Shown here one piece after another: positions 22,632 through 32,604 of a stretch of 64,000 nt of DNA. Origin of the DNA: Xanthostigma xanthostigma (taxonomy: Eukaryota; Arthropoda; Insecta; Raphidioptera; Raphidiidae); assembly GCA_963575645.1 (NCBI GenBank), contig OY754468.1, positions 14,508,001-14,572,000 of the forward strand. Direction: 5' to 3'. Both the position numbers and the translations under genes were made by a program. Under the pieces are notes generated by a model. It did not search any database. It worked only from the letters and a program-made list of their open reading frames with translations, and had not been told where the DNA came from. Every line of letters starts with the position of its first letter. The stretch's first letter is position 1.

Positions 22632-23654
22632 TAGAGATGTGTCGTTCACGCTGGACCCGTTCACTGTGAACGGGTCCAATAGTGAACGACTACGAACGAA
22701 TCTGAATTCAGTTCTCAATCGGATCTGGTTCAGTCTGTGCGCCCACGGTTTAACATTTCTGTAATGCATATTTGTAGAATGTAGCGTACCAACTCCGACT
22801 GACCGACGAACGATGAACGAAATTGATATTTCAGAAATTCAGAGACATACGCTTTACACGTGAATATGCAACACAGCACGCGCCACACTGTACACACTAT
22901 CGCCTGACGCTTATCTCTATCAATGTTTTGATTGTTTGCAAATTGCAAACCATTGTCAAATGTTGATTCGATTGCTGAAAGATGCTTTGTTTAGGGCTAT
23001 ATAAATAAAGATAACAACCCAATAATATTTTTTAACAATATAAGTATGAGCTGGAGCCTGGATGTTCATATTTTCTAAATAATGAAACAAATTGAAAGCA
23101 AGCATTTTTTCATACTATCGAGTATAGATTGTTAATTATTTATACCTATTAAAGAAAGTGTCACAGATCATGTTTTTAAATTCTAATATGTGAATTTTTT
23201 TTTATTTTATATTCAATTGGAAATTTTAAGTTTTGGGTGTGTGTGTGTTTTTTTTTTATAAATGGCATTAATGTAGAACTTTATTTATTATTAATAATAA
23301 CGATACATATTATGTTAATCATTAATGTCACAACTCAAAATTTTCAATTCGATGTAAAGTTCTGCATTAATGCCATTTATATAAAAAAAAACACACACAC
23401 ACAAAACTTAAAATATAATAAACCCGCGTTAATAAAAAAATACGATAATCATCAGTCGCCACATTTAGAAAACCGAATCACCGGATCCTGCAACATAGTA
23501 GGTAAGTACGTAAATGGAATTCGGTAGCACATATTATTCACATAGAGATCACGAAGCGACTGGATCACTTGATCCGTTCAATAAAATCCGTTCATTACGC
23601 GAACGAGATCCGGTTGGAACGAATCTTCGTTGTGACCCGGACCGCCCATCACTA
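22632..23654. mobile_element. hAT-type MITE with 8-bp target duplication
   Basis: The 8-bp direct repeat GTCACAAG (22624-22631 and 23655-23662) flanks an element whose ends are TAGAGATG on the left and, inverted, TAGTGATG on the right. Eight-bp duplications with (C/T)AG-G-type ends are the hallmark of hAT transposons. The subterminal parts hold many copies of GAACG/CGTTC (22645-22705 and 23575-23640), probable transposase-binding repeats. It has no transposase gene. Confidence 0.85.
23225..23420. repeat. Inner hairpin of the hAT MITE
   Basis: The stretch GTGTGTGTGTTTTTTTTTTA...AATGGCATTAATGTAGAACT (23240-23282) returns inverted as AGTTCTGCATTAATGCCATT...AACACACACAC (23357-23402). The arms of about 45-50 bp flank a roughly 75-bp loop. 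A nested palindromic insertion or internal structure of the MITE. Confidence 0.7.
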
Positions 23655-23662
23655 GTCACAAG

Positions 23663-24236
23663 TCGAAAAAAGGTGGGATTTTAAGGTTCGTTTGCTTAAC
23701 TTTGTAAGAAACAATATTTACATTCTGTAGCCCATAGCGTAAAGGAATTATTACAAAAAACAAAACCTAAAAATTCCATCAAATTTGGTTCCTTAATGTC
23801 ACAATGCATAATGTTATTATTTAAAAAAGTTCTCCTGAAAAATGACGATTTTTGAATTGTGTCACTTTTCTTGCGCACCGACGATTTATGTTTTTAATGG
23901 GATATTATTAAAGAACCTTAGTATGAAGCAGTTTTAGAATAGAAAATATATTGTATAAACTTGCATAGCACGGAGCAAAAAAGCCTGCTCGTAAAGAGAA
24001 CTTTTCTGGTTCATGCCGTGCGGTATAGTATGCGCGATCTTTGAGTATTTGGTCATAAACTTGATAGTTAACTAGTCGTTTAATGAAAATGGCTCACGTC
24101 CTATACGATGTTGGTAATGGATCTTATCAAAATATTTCCTAGTTAATGGCTCTCCATACTAATGTTTTAAAATAACATCGTCACTATTTATCTGTTATGA
24201 ATAGATATAATCTAAAAAAGCAAATAAAAATACCCA
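23663..24236. other. No gene; fragment shared with 28715-28850
   Basis: AT-rich with no coding signal. From about 23895 the sequence (CTTAGTATGAAGCAGTTTTA, later GAAAATATATTGTATAAA and AAAAAGCCTGCTCGTAA) matches 28745-28830 and also resembles the RRLF 3' UTR (ATTATTTAAGGCACTTAGTA). It is probably an older degenerate relative of the RRLF locus on this side. Confidence 0.5.
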
Positions 24237-24344
24237 TAAAATATTATAAGACATTTTTTATTCGTCAACAACTATGTACAAAAAATATATTACAAGTTAA
24301 ATTCTATCTACAATCAATATTACAAAATATTTTCTAATCTAAAA

Positions 24345-24575
24345 CTAATTAATACTAAGTGCCTTAAATAATATTATAAAGTGTCCATATTGTGACAGGG
24401 ACGACATCCGTAGTCTCTTCTCGGCTTGAAGATTTTCGCGATCAGATTCCTCGTCGCTCCGTTTTCTCTTCTTTGGATTTTCCGCTGAAAATAGCCGTCG
24501 ACACACTCTCCCTGGCAGCTGCGCTCTGCGTAGATCCGTTCCTCGGGTTGACCTCCTTTTCATTGGTGATTCCAT
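24345..24575 (-). CDS. RRLF small nuclear-type protein, copy 1a
   Basis: 76-residue basic protein, not recognised as any named family. Features: RGTDLRRAQLPGRVCRRLFS, whose CRRLF core matches the RxLF cyclin-docking (Cy) motif found in p21-type CDK inhibitors; then a lysine/arginine nuclear-localisation-like stretch (PKKRKR) at residues 33-38; and a hydrophobic end FIILFKALSIN. The start is the Met at 24575, because all paralogues begin there (MESPMKRR); the longer reading to 24674 is upstream leader. The same protein lies head to head at 24838. TATA on the minus strand lies upstream and AATAAA lies at about 24260 downstream. Function is inferred only from short motifs. Confidence 0.65.
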   Translation of the reverse strand: MESPMKRRSTRGTDLRRAQLPGRVCRRLFSAENPKKRKRSDEESDRENLQAEKRLRMSSLSQYGHFIILFKALSIN

Positions 24576-24837
24576 TTTCTGCTCTTTGATTCCTCTTCGC
24601 TGTTCGCTGGGTGGATGTATAGTGATCTGAACACGCGATTTCAGGTGTATATATACCTGATGAAATGCAATCAACCGTCAACGAACTTTATGACCTCAGA
24701 AACCCCTTTTGTTTTGCAGGTCACAAATTATCTCACGGTTGATTGCACTTTTCAAGGTATATAAACAACTGAAATCGCTTGTTCAGATCATTATACATCC
24801 ACCCAGCGTACAGCGAAGAGGAATCAAAGAGTAGAAA
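24576..24837. promoter_or_regulatory. Symmetric bidirectional promoter, locus 1
   Basis: Mirror-image halves. On each side, moving outward from the centre: TGACCT/AGGTCA half-sites (24690, 24718), CAACCGT/ACGGTTGA boxes (24671-24677, 24736-24743), TATA boxes (TATATATA near 24650 minus; GTATATAA at 24759 plus), and then the start-like box ATCATTATA (plus) or ATCACTATA (minus), about 29-30 bp past the TATA. This predicts start sites near 24789 (+) and 24622 (-). Confidence 0.65.
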
Positions 24838-25068
24838 ATGGAATCACCAATGAAAAGGAGGTCAACCCGAGGAACGGATCTACGCAGAGCGCAGCTGCCA
24901 GGGAGAGTGTGTCGACGGCTATTTTCAGCGGAAAATCCAAAGAAGAGAAAACGGAGCGACGAGGAATCTGATCGCGAAAATCTTCAAGCCGAGAAGAGAC
25001 TACGGATGTCGTCCCTGTCACAATATGGACACTTTATAATATTATTTAAGGCACTTAGTATTAATTAG
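24838..25068 (+). CDS. RRLF small nuclear-type protein, copy 1b
   Basis: Same 76-residue protein as copy 1a on the opposite strand; the two translations appear identical. In the other four loci an RRLF gene faces a PRLV gene, so this locus is exceptional: its two halves are an inverted duplication of the RRLF side. The 3' UTR is interrupted at about 25075 by a LINE and resumes at about 28490, where the AATAAA of this gene lies (28547). Confidence 0.65.
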   Translation: MESPMKRRSTRGTDLRRAQLPGRVCRRLFSAENPKKRKRSDEESDRENLQAEKRLRMSSLSQYGHFIILFKALSIN

Positions 25069-25192
25069 TTTTAGTTTTGATGTAATAATAATAATAATAA
25101 TAATATGAATTTATTGCATAGCCCAATAGGTTACAATCGTCAGTTACAAAGAATACTACGAAGTTACATTACAATAATACCTATACATAATT

Positions 25193-28057
25193 TTATAATA
25201 ATTCATGTATGTTATACGGTTCTTTCGTTATTATGTACTGCTTTAATAAGTTATTAAATTTTTTGCAATTTTTTTCATACTTTATGTTACTTGGCAAATG
25301 TTCATAAAGTTTTATTCCAGTGTATACCGGACCTTTCTCAAAGAAAGTTGTTCTATGAGGAATAATAATAGTATTGTTTCTTGTGTCGTAATGCTTTTCT
25401 TTCTCAGTTGGTTTGTTAAAATAACCCAGTGCACACATATGTTTTAAAACTTCGTAGGCATAAATGCCATATACAGTCATAATTTTATTTTCTTTAAATT
25501 TGCCCCGACATGATTGTCTGTAATGCAGACTGAAGATAAGTCGAATAATTTTTTTTTGAATTTTGAAGACTCTATCCATTTCCGCGGACCTACCCCAGTT
25601 TATTATTCCGTATTTTAACAAGCTATGTGTAAAAGCATAATATATTACCATTAGGTTATTTAAATTAAAATATGATTTCTGTATTTTTAAAATGTAGTAT
25701 TGTCTATTTAGTCTTTTGCAGAGTGCCGTTATGTGGTCAGTCCATTTTAATTTACTGTCTACCTGTAGTCCTAAAAATTTTACCTCGTTACGTTTTTTTA
25801 TGTCTCCTATTAAAAAAGGTCGGTCTGTATTTACATTGTCTTTTATTTTGAATGTTATATAATTTGTTTTGTCCATATTTACTATTAGTTGGTTATTCAG
25901 GCACCAATTTGAGAATTGCTCGATCACACACTTAATTTTTTGTTCTGCTTCATAATAGGAAGATGCTGCTATTAACACTGTAATATCATCAGCATACATT
26001 ATGATTTTATCGGCAGTTATATGATCAATAAGATCGTTGGTAAAGCAAATAAAAAGAAGAGGAGCTAAATTGCTTCCTTGTGGAAGCCCGATTTTTATTT
26101 CTTTTATATGAGATTTATAATTTTCGATTTGTACAAACATCTCGCGATTTTTTAAATAATTTTTAATTAAATTATTTGGTAAGCCTCTTATACCCATTCT
26201 GTATAGTTTTTTCAGAAGATGCTGATGATTTACAGTGTCAAAAGCAGCACTTAAATCAAAGAAAAGACCTATGACAATTTTAGAGTCATCCAACTTTTGT
26301 GTTACAAACTTCGAAAGCTCAAAACAAGCGGATGTTGTTGAAACTTTTTTGCGAAAACCGTGTTGTGCAGAATTTAAAATATTATATTTTTCTAAAAAGT
26401 AATTTAGTCGCTTGCATATTATTTTTTCGATAAGTTTTGCAATTACTGATAATAATGAAATTGGCCGGTAGTTTTTAATATCAAGTTTATCATCTTTCTT
26501 GTGAAGTGGTTTTATTACAGCTGTTTTAATCCTATCTGGAAATACCCCCGTTTGGAAGATCCTATTTATTATAAAAAGAAAAATGTCTAATAGCACTGGC
26601 ATAGAACTTTTCAGAACAATTGTTGGAATTTCATCAAAACCTACAGATATTTTATTTTTAAAAGAATTTACTACTTCCATTATTTCCTTATTATTTGAAG
26701 GATTTAAAAACATACATGAATTAACATTTTCTTTTGGTAGGGTACACTGATTCTGTACGCTATTAAAGTTCTGTTTTAATTTGTCTTTCACAGAATTCTT
26801 GAAATAATTAGCAAAAATATTTACAACGACTTCTAGATTATTAATTACAATATTATTACATTGCAATGCTATGTTATTGTTATTAGTTCTTTTTTTGTCT
26901 AAAGATTTGTTTATTTTTTGCCATAGTTGTTTTGTATTCATATTGCATGTTACCTGATTATTGATGTAATTTTTTTTTGCTTCCGCAACATCTAATTTGA
27001 GCTTTGTTTTGTAATGTTTATAGGTTAACTCCCACTCGGCACTGATATGTTTAAATTTGTATATGTCTCTGAGGTGCTGACTTTTCTGTATAATATCTTG
27101 CGTGACCCAATTTTTTAAATTCTTATTGCTGTTTTTCCGCACAGTAATGAGAGGAAAACTTATGCTAAAACAGAAGTTAAGATTTTCAAAAAAACAACTG
27201 TAAATGTCATTCACGTCATTGCGTGTAAATAAGTATGACCAGTCAATTTTTGATAGTTCATAAATAAATTGTTGTGTGTTACTTTCATTAAACTGTCTTT
27301 TTTTATTTAATTTGGGTGACGAGGATGGCAGATTTTCAGAAATATTTAACACAAGCAGCTGCCCCTTATGATCGGAGATACACGTGTCAAGTATTTGTTC
27401 GTATTTGTGATCAATATTGTCATTAATAACGAAAAAGTCTAAACAAGTTTCAGTGGTGGCGGTTACTCGGGTAGCGACCGAGTCGATTATTTTGCAGTTA
27501 TACCCATTTAATAAATCTATTAGTTCACGTTTTTGGACGGAATCAGTTAAGATATTGATATTGAAATCTCCGCACAAAATAACTTTATTTTTTTCAGGTT
27601 TAATATGTTCTAAGACATCTGTTAACTTATCTGTGAATAATGTTAAATCTCCAGTTGGAGAGCGGTAGATGACGATGATATATAAATTAGAATTATTATT
27701 ATCTTTGATTTTTATTCCTGCACATTCAAAATGTTTCTCAATACACAGTTTCTTCAAATTAATATCTTCATAGCTCATGTTGGAGCTTTTTATGTATAAG
27801 GCAACTCCACCGTGAATGTAAATGCTTCTACAAAAATAGCTGCATAACTTGTACCCATGAAGAATTATCGAGTCAATAGCATCCTCTCTTTGCCAGTGTT
27901 CGCTTAAGCAGAGCACATCTATATTTTCTTTTTTAAGGACCACTTCTAAAAGTTCCACCTTATTTCCGACACATTGTGTATTTTGATGAAGTATTTTTAT
28001 ATCTTTAGTCTTTTCTTTATACTTGCCATTGTCCTGTTCGTCTCCGAAAAAACACAA
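25193..28057 (-). CDS. LINE ORF2: endonuclease-reverse transcriptase, intact
   Basis: 954 codons without interruption. N-terminal AP-like endonuclease: ILHQNTQCVGNK, LCLSEHW, YRSPTGD, CGDFNINIL, TCLDFFVIN and SDHKGQL are the successive catalytic motifs. Reverse transcriptase follows: PLHKKDDKLDIKNYRPISLL, GFRKKVSTT, FFDLSAAFDTVNH, IGLPQGSNLAPLLF, and YADDITVLI (residues about 685-693). A C-terminal region has the usual FLGLQVDSKLKWTDH and a Cys/His-poor end. It overlaps ORF1 by about 41 bp, as in many Jockey/CR1-group LINEs. Length and intact motifs suggest recent activity. No RNase H domain is seen. Fragments of relatives lie at 43060-43785, 47085-47215 and 61460-61640. Confidence 0.9.
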   Translation of the reverse strand: MCFFGDEQDNGKYKEKTKDIKILHQNTQCVGNKVELLEVVLKKENIDVLCLSEHWQREDAIDSIILHGYKLCSYFCRSIYIHGGVALYIKSSNMSYEDINLKKLCIEKHFECAGIKIKDNNNSNLYIIVIYRSPTGDLTLFTDKLTDVLEHIKPEKNKVILCGDFNINILTDSVQKRELIDLLNGYNCKIIDSVATRVTATTETCLDFFVINDNIDHKYEQILDTCISDHKGQLLVLNISENLPSSSPKLNKKRQFNESNTQQFIYELSKIDWSYLFTRNDVNDIYSCFFENLNFCFSISFPLITVRKNSNKNLKNWVTQDIIQKSQHLRDIYKFKHISAEWELTYKHYKTKLKLDVAEAKKNYINNQVTCNMNTKQLWQKINKSLDKKRTNNNNIALQCNNIVINNLEVVVNIFANYFKNSVKDKLKQNFNSVQNQCTLPKENVNSCMFLNPSNNKEIMEVVNSFKNKISVGFDEIPTIVLKSSMPVLLDIFLFIINRIFQTGVFPDRIKTAVIKPLHKKDDKLDIKNYRPISLLSVIAKLIEKIICKRLNYFLEKYNILNSAQHGFRKKVSTTSACFELSKFVTQKLDDSKIVIGLFFDLSAAFDTVNHQHLLKKLYRMGIRGLPNNLIKNYLKNREMFVQIENYKSHIKEIKIGLPQGSNLAPLLFICFTNDLIDHITADKIIMYADDITVLIAASSYYEAEQKIKCVIEQFSNWCLNNQLIVNMDKTNYITFKIKDNVNTDRPFLIGDIKKRNEVKFLGLQVDSKLKWTDHITALCKRLNRQYYILKIQKSYFNLNNLMVIYYAFTHSLLKYGIINWGRSAEMDRVFKIQKKIIRLIFSLHYRQSCRGKFKENKIMTVYGIYAYEVLKHMCALGYFNKPTEKEKHYDTRNNTIIIPHRTTFFEKGPVYTGIKLYEHLPSNIKYEKNCKKFNNLLKQYIITKEPYNIHELL

Positions 28058-28487
28058 ACCTACTGACCTTTACCCCGTAGGGCCAGAAATCAGGATCATT
28101 TAGAATGTTATGTAATGCAAAATCCGCACCGACTTTGAAACAGTTCAAGTCACTTTTGGTTATTAATTTTTCAACAATGAATTCATCGTTCGGACATTTT
28201 TTTCTTAGGTAAATTTTTACCGTTTCTTCTGTAACATCAGGATTTACTCTGCCTATGAACATCCATGTTCTCTTGTTATTTGCCGTAAAGTTTGACTCGC
28301 TTTTGTTGCTTCCAATAATAGATTTTTTATTTCTTCTTTTATACTCTACTTTTGTAAATTTTTCTTCCGTTTCTGAGACACTTGCGCTAGAAAATACTTC
28401 TTCATCATCAGTATCTTCACTGTCCTTCATTTCCGATAAATTACTGCCATCTTCTCTTGTTTTGGAAGTACTTGCATTTGTGGCTGC
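28017..28487 (-). pseudogene. LINE ORF1, 5'-truncated
   Basis: Open from about 28487 to 28017 (Met at 28430, 137 codons). It contains RTWMFIGRVNPDVTEETVKIYL, CFKVGADFAL and DFWPYGVKVSRFVFFRRRTG. Similar blocks end the ORF1 proteins of many arthropod LINEs. The upstream part of ORF1 is missing because the element is 5'-truncated at the UTR junction, so the Met at 28430 is internal rather than a true start. An acidic, Ser-rich stretch (EDTDDEEVFSSASVSETEE) precedes the conserved block. Confidence 0.75.
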
Positions 28488-28488
28488 G

Positions 28489-28575
28489 TATTATGTATAT
28501 AGAATGAATTTTAGTTGTACATATTTTTTGTAAATAATTGTTGACGAATAAAGGCTTTAAAATATTGTGTATTTC
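28489..28575 (+). terminator. Resumed RRLF 3' UTR and poly(A) signal
   Basis: GTATATAGAATG, then TTGTTGACGAATAAAGGCTT, match the 3' UTR of the other RRLF genes, for example GTTGTTGACGAATAAAAATG at 63587. The AATAAA is kept. A transcript of copy 1b would have to cross the 3.4 kb LINE to reach it. Confidence 0.65.
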
Positions 28576-29515
28576 TTTTATTGATATTTTATTTTTTCAA
28601 TAACTAAAATTGAATAATTTATCTACGAATTGATGACCAATTAAATAGACAAAAAAACATAAAATAAAATATTTAGAGTTAAGACGACCAAGAGAAGACA
28701 TGTGTCATCAACAAAAAATTAGGATCATTTTATAATATTATTTAAGGCTCTTAGTATGACGTAGTTTTATAATAGAAAATATATTGTATAAAAGACCACG
28801 CATAAACTGGCACAGTGAGGAGAAAAAAGCCTGTTCGTAATGTTGTTTAACGGAGTAGCTCATTATACCAGCAGCCAGCAACGACAGTGAGTCAGTTGTC
28901 TGCAATTTCTATCTACCTCGTGTGCTAGTGATATGTCGTTTTCATTAATTAAGTTACTAGAATTTCGTTAGATGACAGGGCAAAATTTAGTTACCAGAAT
29001 TTTACATAAAATGTTGTCAGGCGTCCCACAATGGCTCACATTTTTTTTATAAACGATTATTTTATCTATTGTCATTGCGAGCACTAAATTTCAAATCGGT
29101 TGGATATGTGAAAGTGGCAAAAAATGGCTTGAAAAATTATGAAGTTGAATAAGAGCTTATAAAAATAAATTTTATGAACAGAATAATACCAGATGCGTTT
29201 TAAAACGACAACAATAGTTCTATATTCATGGATAATTTCCAGATTTTTTGGTAATTAAAGAACGATAGCAATTTGGAAGAAGACTAGATTATTTTTTTAT
29301 ATGAAGTTTAAATACGCCTAAAGAAATTATTAAAATTTGAGAAGGGTTAACCGATTATTTAAATAAATAATTGACTTCAAAAGTAAGCATATTTAACATT
29401 GGTCTTATGGCAAAGCGACGGATCCGCGACATGTTTTAATAATTTTAATTTGTCGAAGAAAATGAAAAAAACTAATTAAAAGTGAAGACATTGATAAAGA
29501 AATTAAAAAAAAATA
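28576..29515. other. No gene recognised
   Basis: AT-rich without coding signal. About 28715-28850 repeats the fragment at 23895-24010 (TTATTTAAGGCTCTTAGTA and AAAAAGCCTGTTCGTAA), so the LINE-bearing RRLF locus is bracketed by related direct fragments. Confidence 0.5.
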
Positions 29516-29519
29516 AAAG

Positions 29520-29870
29520 GAACCGACAACCGTAGTATCCGACTAGATTAAAAGATACTTAATAAAAAAGATTAGCTTTTCAGGAAAACTAGCTTGCGTT
29601 TATCATCTCTGAAACGAACAGGCAACACTGCAGACCAAACGCAAGCTAATTTTCCTGAAAATTCGATCTTTAAATAAAATTGGGATCAAGAAATTAAAAA
29701 AATAAAAAGCCGTAGTGCCCGACTAGATTAAAAGATACTTGACAAAAAGATTAGCTTTTCAAGAAAATTAGCTTGCGTTTATTATCCTTAAAACGAACAG
29801 GCAACACTGCAGACGAAACGCAACCCAATTTTACTAAAAATCTGATCTTTATATAAAATTGAGAGGCCTG
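29520..29870. repeat. Tandem pair of hairpin units
   Basis: A unit of about 180 bp occurs twice (29530-29700 and 29705-29870), beginning near CCGTAGT-CCGACTAGAT. In each, TTTTCAGGAAAACTAGCTTG CGTTT pairs with a downstream AAACGCAAGCTAATTTTCCTG across a roughly 45-bp loop with GGCAACACTGCAGAC. The second copy has matching stems with a few mismatches. Confidence 0.75.
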
Positions 29871-30094
29871 TGTGTTAGCATAGAGTTTGCCCCGCACCGC
29901 GCACCCCACAAAAATGCCTACCCAATCTCCTTAAGACAGGTGATAAAAATTCGTTTTATAAGTAGTGCTTCCCCTTAAAAACGCCATCGTTTCGCGGCAG
30001 CTCAACTATGTGTATATAGTGAATATTTTACCATAAATAATTAGACATGAATTTATATGTATAAATTATTCCAAACGTGCCGCAGTTTATAAAG

Positions 30095-30532
30095 TGAAAA
30101 GCTAAGCTCGCTGCACACGAGGCTGGCTTCGCCGCTAGATTTGGCTTCAATGTTTCAAGCGTGCTTTCGTGATGGCTTTCATGTGTTAGCTTGACGCGAT
30201 GCGTGTATTGTAGGTGAGTTTTGTGCGCGCGCAGTGACAGTTCGAATGTTAACAAAAGTGAACGTTTATTGTCTCTGAACAGAACACACACTACGACGCC
30301 ATGTTTGTTTGCGAGCGTTTGACCATGTCACCCGCGTGACAAGATACTGTTTTCTGATTGGTTCGTGCTCAAAACAAGCATCCAAACAAGCAGGAAAAAT
30401 GCCCTCGGTAATTTTGAAATACATCTTGTGATCACGCACGCAAGCCCGCAGTGACGTCATTTATATTTTCGTAGCCAGCACACCAGCCAGAAACGCTTCC
30501 AGCGGCAAAACCAGCCTCGTGTGCAGCGGCCT
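30095..30532. mobile_element. MITE with about 40-bp inverted ends
   Basis: CGCTGCACACGAGGCTGGCT (30107) on the left and, inverted, CGCTGCACACGAGGCTGGTT (30528 downward) on the right, both continuing with similar TT(C/T)GCCGCT. The inner 350 bp is GC-richer than its surroundings and has no gene. A target-site duplication was not resolved. Confidence 0.7.
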
Positions 30533-30539
30533 TTATACA

Positions 30540-31140
30540 GATTATATTCAGCCAACGAGAGTTGACGTTTGACTGAAAAAAGACACTCGAAAAAGTCCGA
30601 ACATGTTATCATATTGAAACAGTTTAAAAATTAAAAAAAAGACTTGCACTCGCGCCTTGGGGGTTCCATACCTATAGTTATTACATTTTTATATACCTAG
30701 TTTATAATTATCACGTAGGATGGCGTCACATTCGCTGGCTATGCTTAAAATATGTTACAAATAATTTAATAAAGATTTTAATTTGAATATTTTGTTTACT
30801 CCTGTATCTCTGTAACGGTTGAGAATAGGACCCATGTTTATAGTAACTTTTATGTTTATTTTGGGTCCCCGAATACGTACCTAAAGTATTGACGTTTCCT
30901 CCTGAATCACCCTCTATATAAAATTAAGTTCGCATATATGAACGTCACACCTTGGTGACATCAATGACTTAATAGAAATATTACCTGCAACTAATTTATA
31001 ATCATCTTTTTTTATAATAAGTGCAATCTATCAACTTGAAATTTGACAGTAAAAGTCATATTAGAGTATAATTAATGCTTTTGAAGTCATGAATGATAGT
31101 TAATCATTAAATCGTGTAGAAATACACGATTCTGTTTATA
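30540..31140. other. No gene recognised
   Basis: AT-rich intergenic sequence. I see only short low-complexity tracts and no coding or RNA feature. Confidence 0.5.
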
Positions 31141-31434
31141 TATATTGTAACCTCACTTATGTACACTACCACTCCTCAGCGCTTTGAGGAGGCCACGGCT
31201 AGCAGACCTCAGACGCCTCGAGGGGCGTGGGGCGAGAAATAAGAGAACTCCCCTTTGGGAAAAAGCCCAGAATGGGCAAATAAAATCCGACCACCGACCA
31301 CTTAATACCAAAAATAAAATTGGCGATTGTCCTCGATTAAATTAACAAATAACACACGACGCCACAGTTAATAAATTAAATAAATACAACTCTGTTGCCA
31401 CACGGCGCTGATAAAACTTAAAATCGTGTGGGCC
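31141..31434 (-). other. Probable 3' LTR region of the Ty3 element
   Basis: The segment lies directly after the integrase stop. It is GC-richer than the flanks, has an AATAAA on the plus strand and inverted-type TGTAAC at its outer end (31147). An identical 5' partner is not visible in the window, so the extent is approximate. Confidence 0.4.
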
Positions 31435-32604
31435 CTACCGACTATGATGAAAAGGGCGCCAGGACACGAGGGGCCACACAAGAGTTGTCTTACTTCTCAG
31501 ATTGTATACGTTAAGATCCTCACCGGCAGTGTAATTAGAAGTGGCGTTGTCTTCTGGTTCTGGTTGCACATTTTCAGCATTATGCTGATTTTCATATTTC
31601 TCAAATAGATTTGGGATATCATCAAACAAATCTACGTAATTCTTACTTCGATTTTCACATTTAATAATTTGATTGACATGACGTTTCCACGTAGCTTTGG
31701 TGTCGTATGTTTTGATCAAATAAGTTTTTGCGCCAAGATTTTTAATTATTATCGCTTTTCTCCACGAAATTTTCCCCGGACGTGAGTAGTCTTTGACAAA
31801 CACAGACTGACCAACTTCAAACTTCACCTTTCTTTTTCCCCCGTAATATTTGCGTTGTAGTAGTTGTTTTTCCTGCACGTAATTTCTTATTTTTTCAGTA
31901 TCAATCGTTTTATTAATATTTTGTTTATTAGGTGGTTTAATAAGGTCTAATTTAGTTCTCATAGACCTGTTGAATAGGAGATACGTTGGAGACATTCCTG
32001 TTGTAGAATGTATATTATTTCTGTATTGAAACAAAAACTTTGCAATAATAATATTCATATTGTTTTTAGAACACGACGAACGCTTAATTGCATTTTTTAT
32101 CAATTTGACTCCGTTTTCAGCTAATCCATTAGTTGCTGGGTGTCCAACAGGGGTAGTGCAATGCTTAATATTAAACGTTTTTAAAAAATCTTGGAATTGT
32201 CTACTGCAAAACTGCGTACCATTATCGAATACTAAAATTTTAGGCAAACCATATCTTGCAAAAATTTCATACAATTTTTCAATGGTAGCATCAGCGCTAG
32301 TAGATTCTCTCATGTCAATGCATTCAAGCCACTTGGAATATGCATCCACTATAATTAAATACGATTTACCCATGAAGGGACCCAAAAAATCAATATGAAT
32401 ACGTTCCCAGGGTTCATCTGGCCATTGCCATGTTGTTAACGAAGCTCGACCGGGATTATTACTATTTGCTAAACATTGTTCGCATGATTTGGACATTGCC
32501 TCGATATTTTTGTCCATTTGGGGCCACCAGCAATAAGCTCTAGCTAAATTTTTCATTTTCATAATGCCTAAATGTGAACTGTGTACTTCCTTTAAAATAT
32601 TCAA
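31435..32604 (-). pseudogene. pol: Ty3 integrase with C-terminal extension
   Basis: Integrase part of the gypsy pol, separated from RT by the Penelope insert. HSSHLG with CEQCLANS forms the HHCC zinc module. The catalytic triad lies in HIDFLGPF, VFDNGTQF and GLAENGVK. A chromodomain-free C-terminal region (VKFEVGQSVFVKDY, TYLIKTYD) follows and an acidic tail ends it. The apparent first codon at 32604 is a TTG right at the insertion boundary; the real frame came from upstream (RIIVPKKF). The domain itself is open and complete. Confidence 0.85.

Larger units (their letters stand above)
25076..28488 (-). mobile_element. Nearly intact LINE inserted in the RRLF 3' UTR
   Basis: A 3.4 kb minus-strand LINE: partial ORF1, full ORF2, 3' UTR with an AATAAA (25107-25115) and a tail of ATT repeats (plus-strand TAATAATAA at 25083-25107). 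RRLF 3' UTR sequence is present on both sides (to 25075 and from about 28490), so the insertion point is clear although part of the UTR was lost. It is 5'-truncated within ORF1. The ATT-type tail is the same as on the SINEs at 40797 and 50487. Confidence 0.85.

Noticed and set aside
24576-24674. Longer start for RRLF copy 1a (109 residues)
   Set aside because: No other RRLF copy supports the extension, and it runs back through the 5' leader towards the TATA box.
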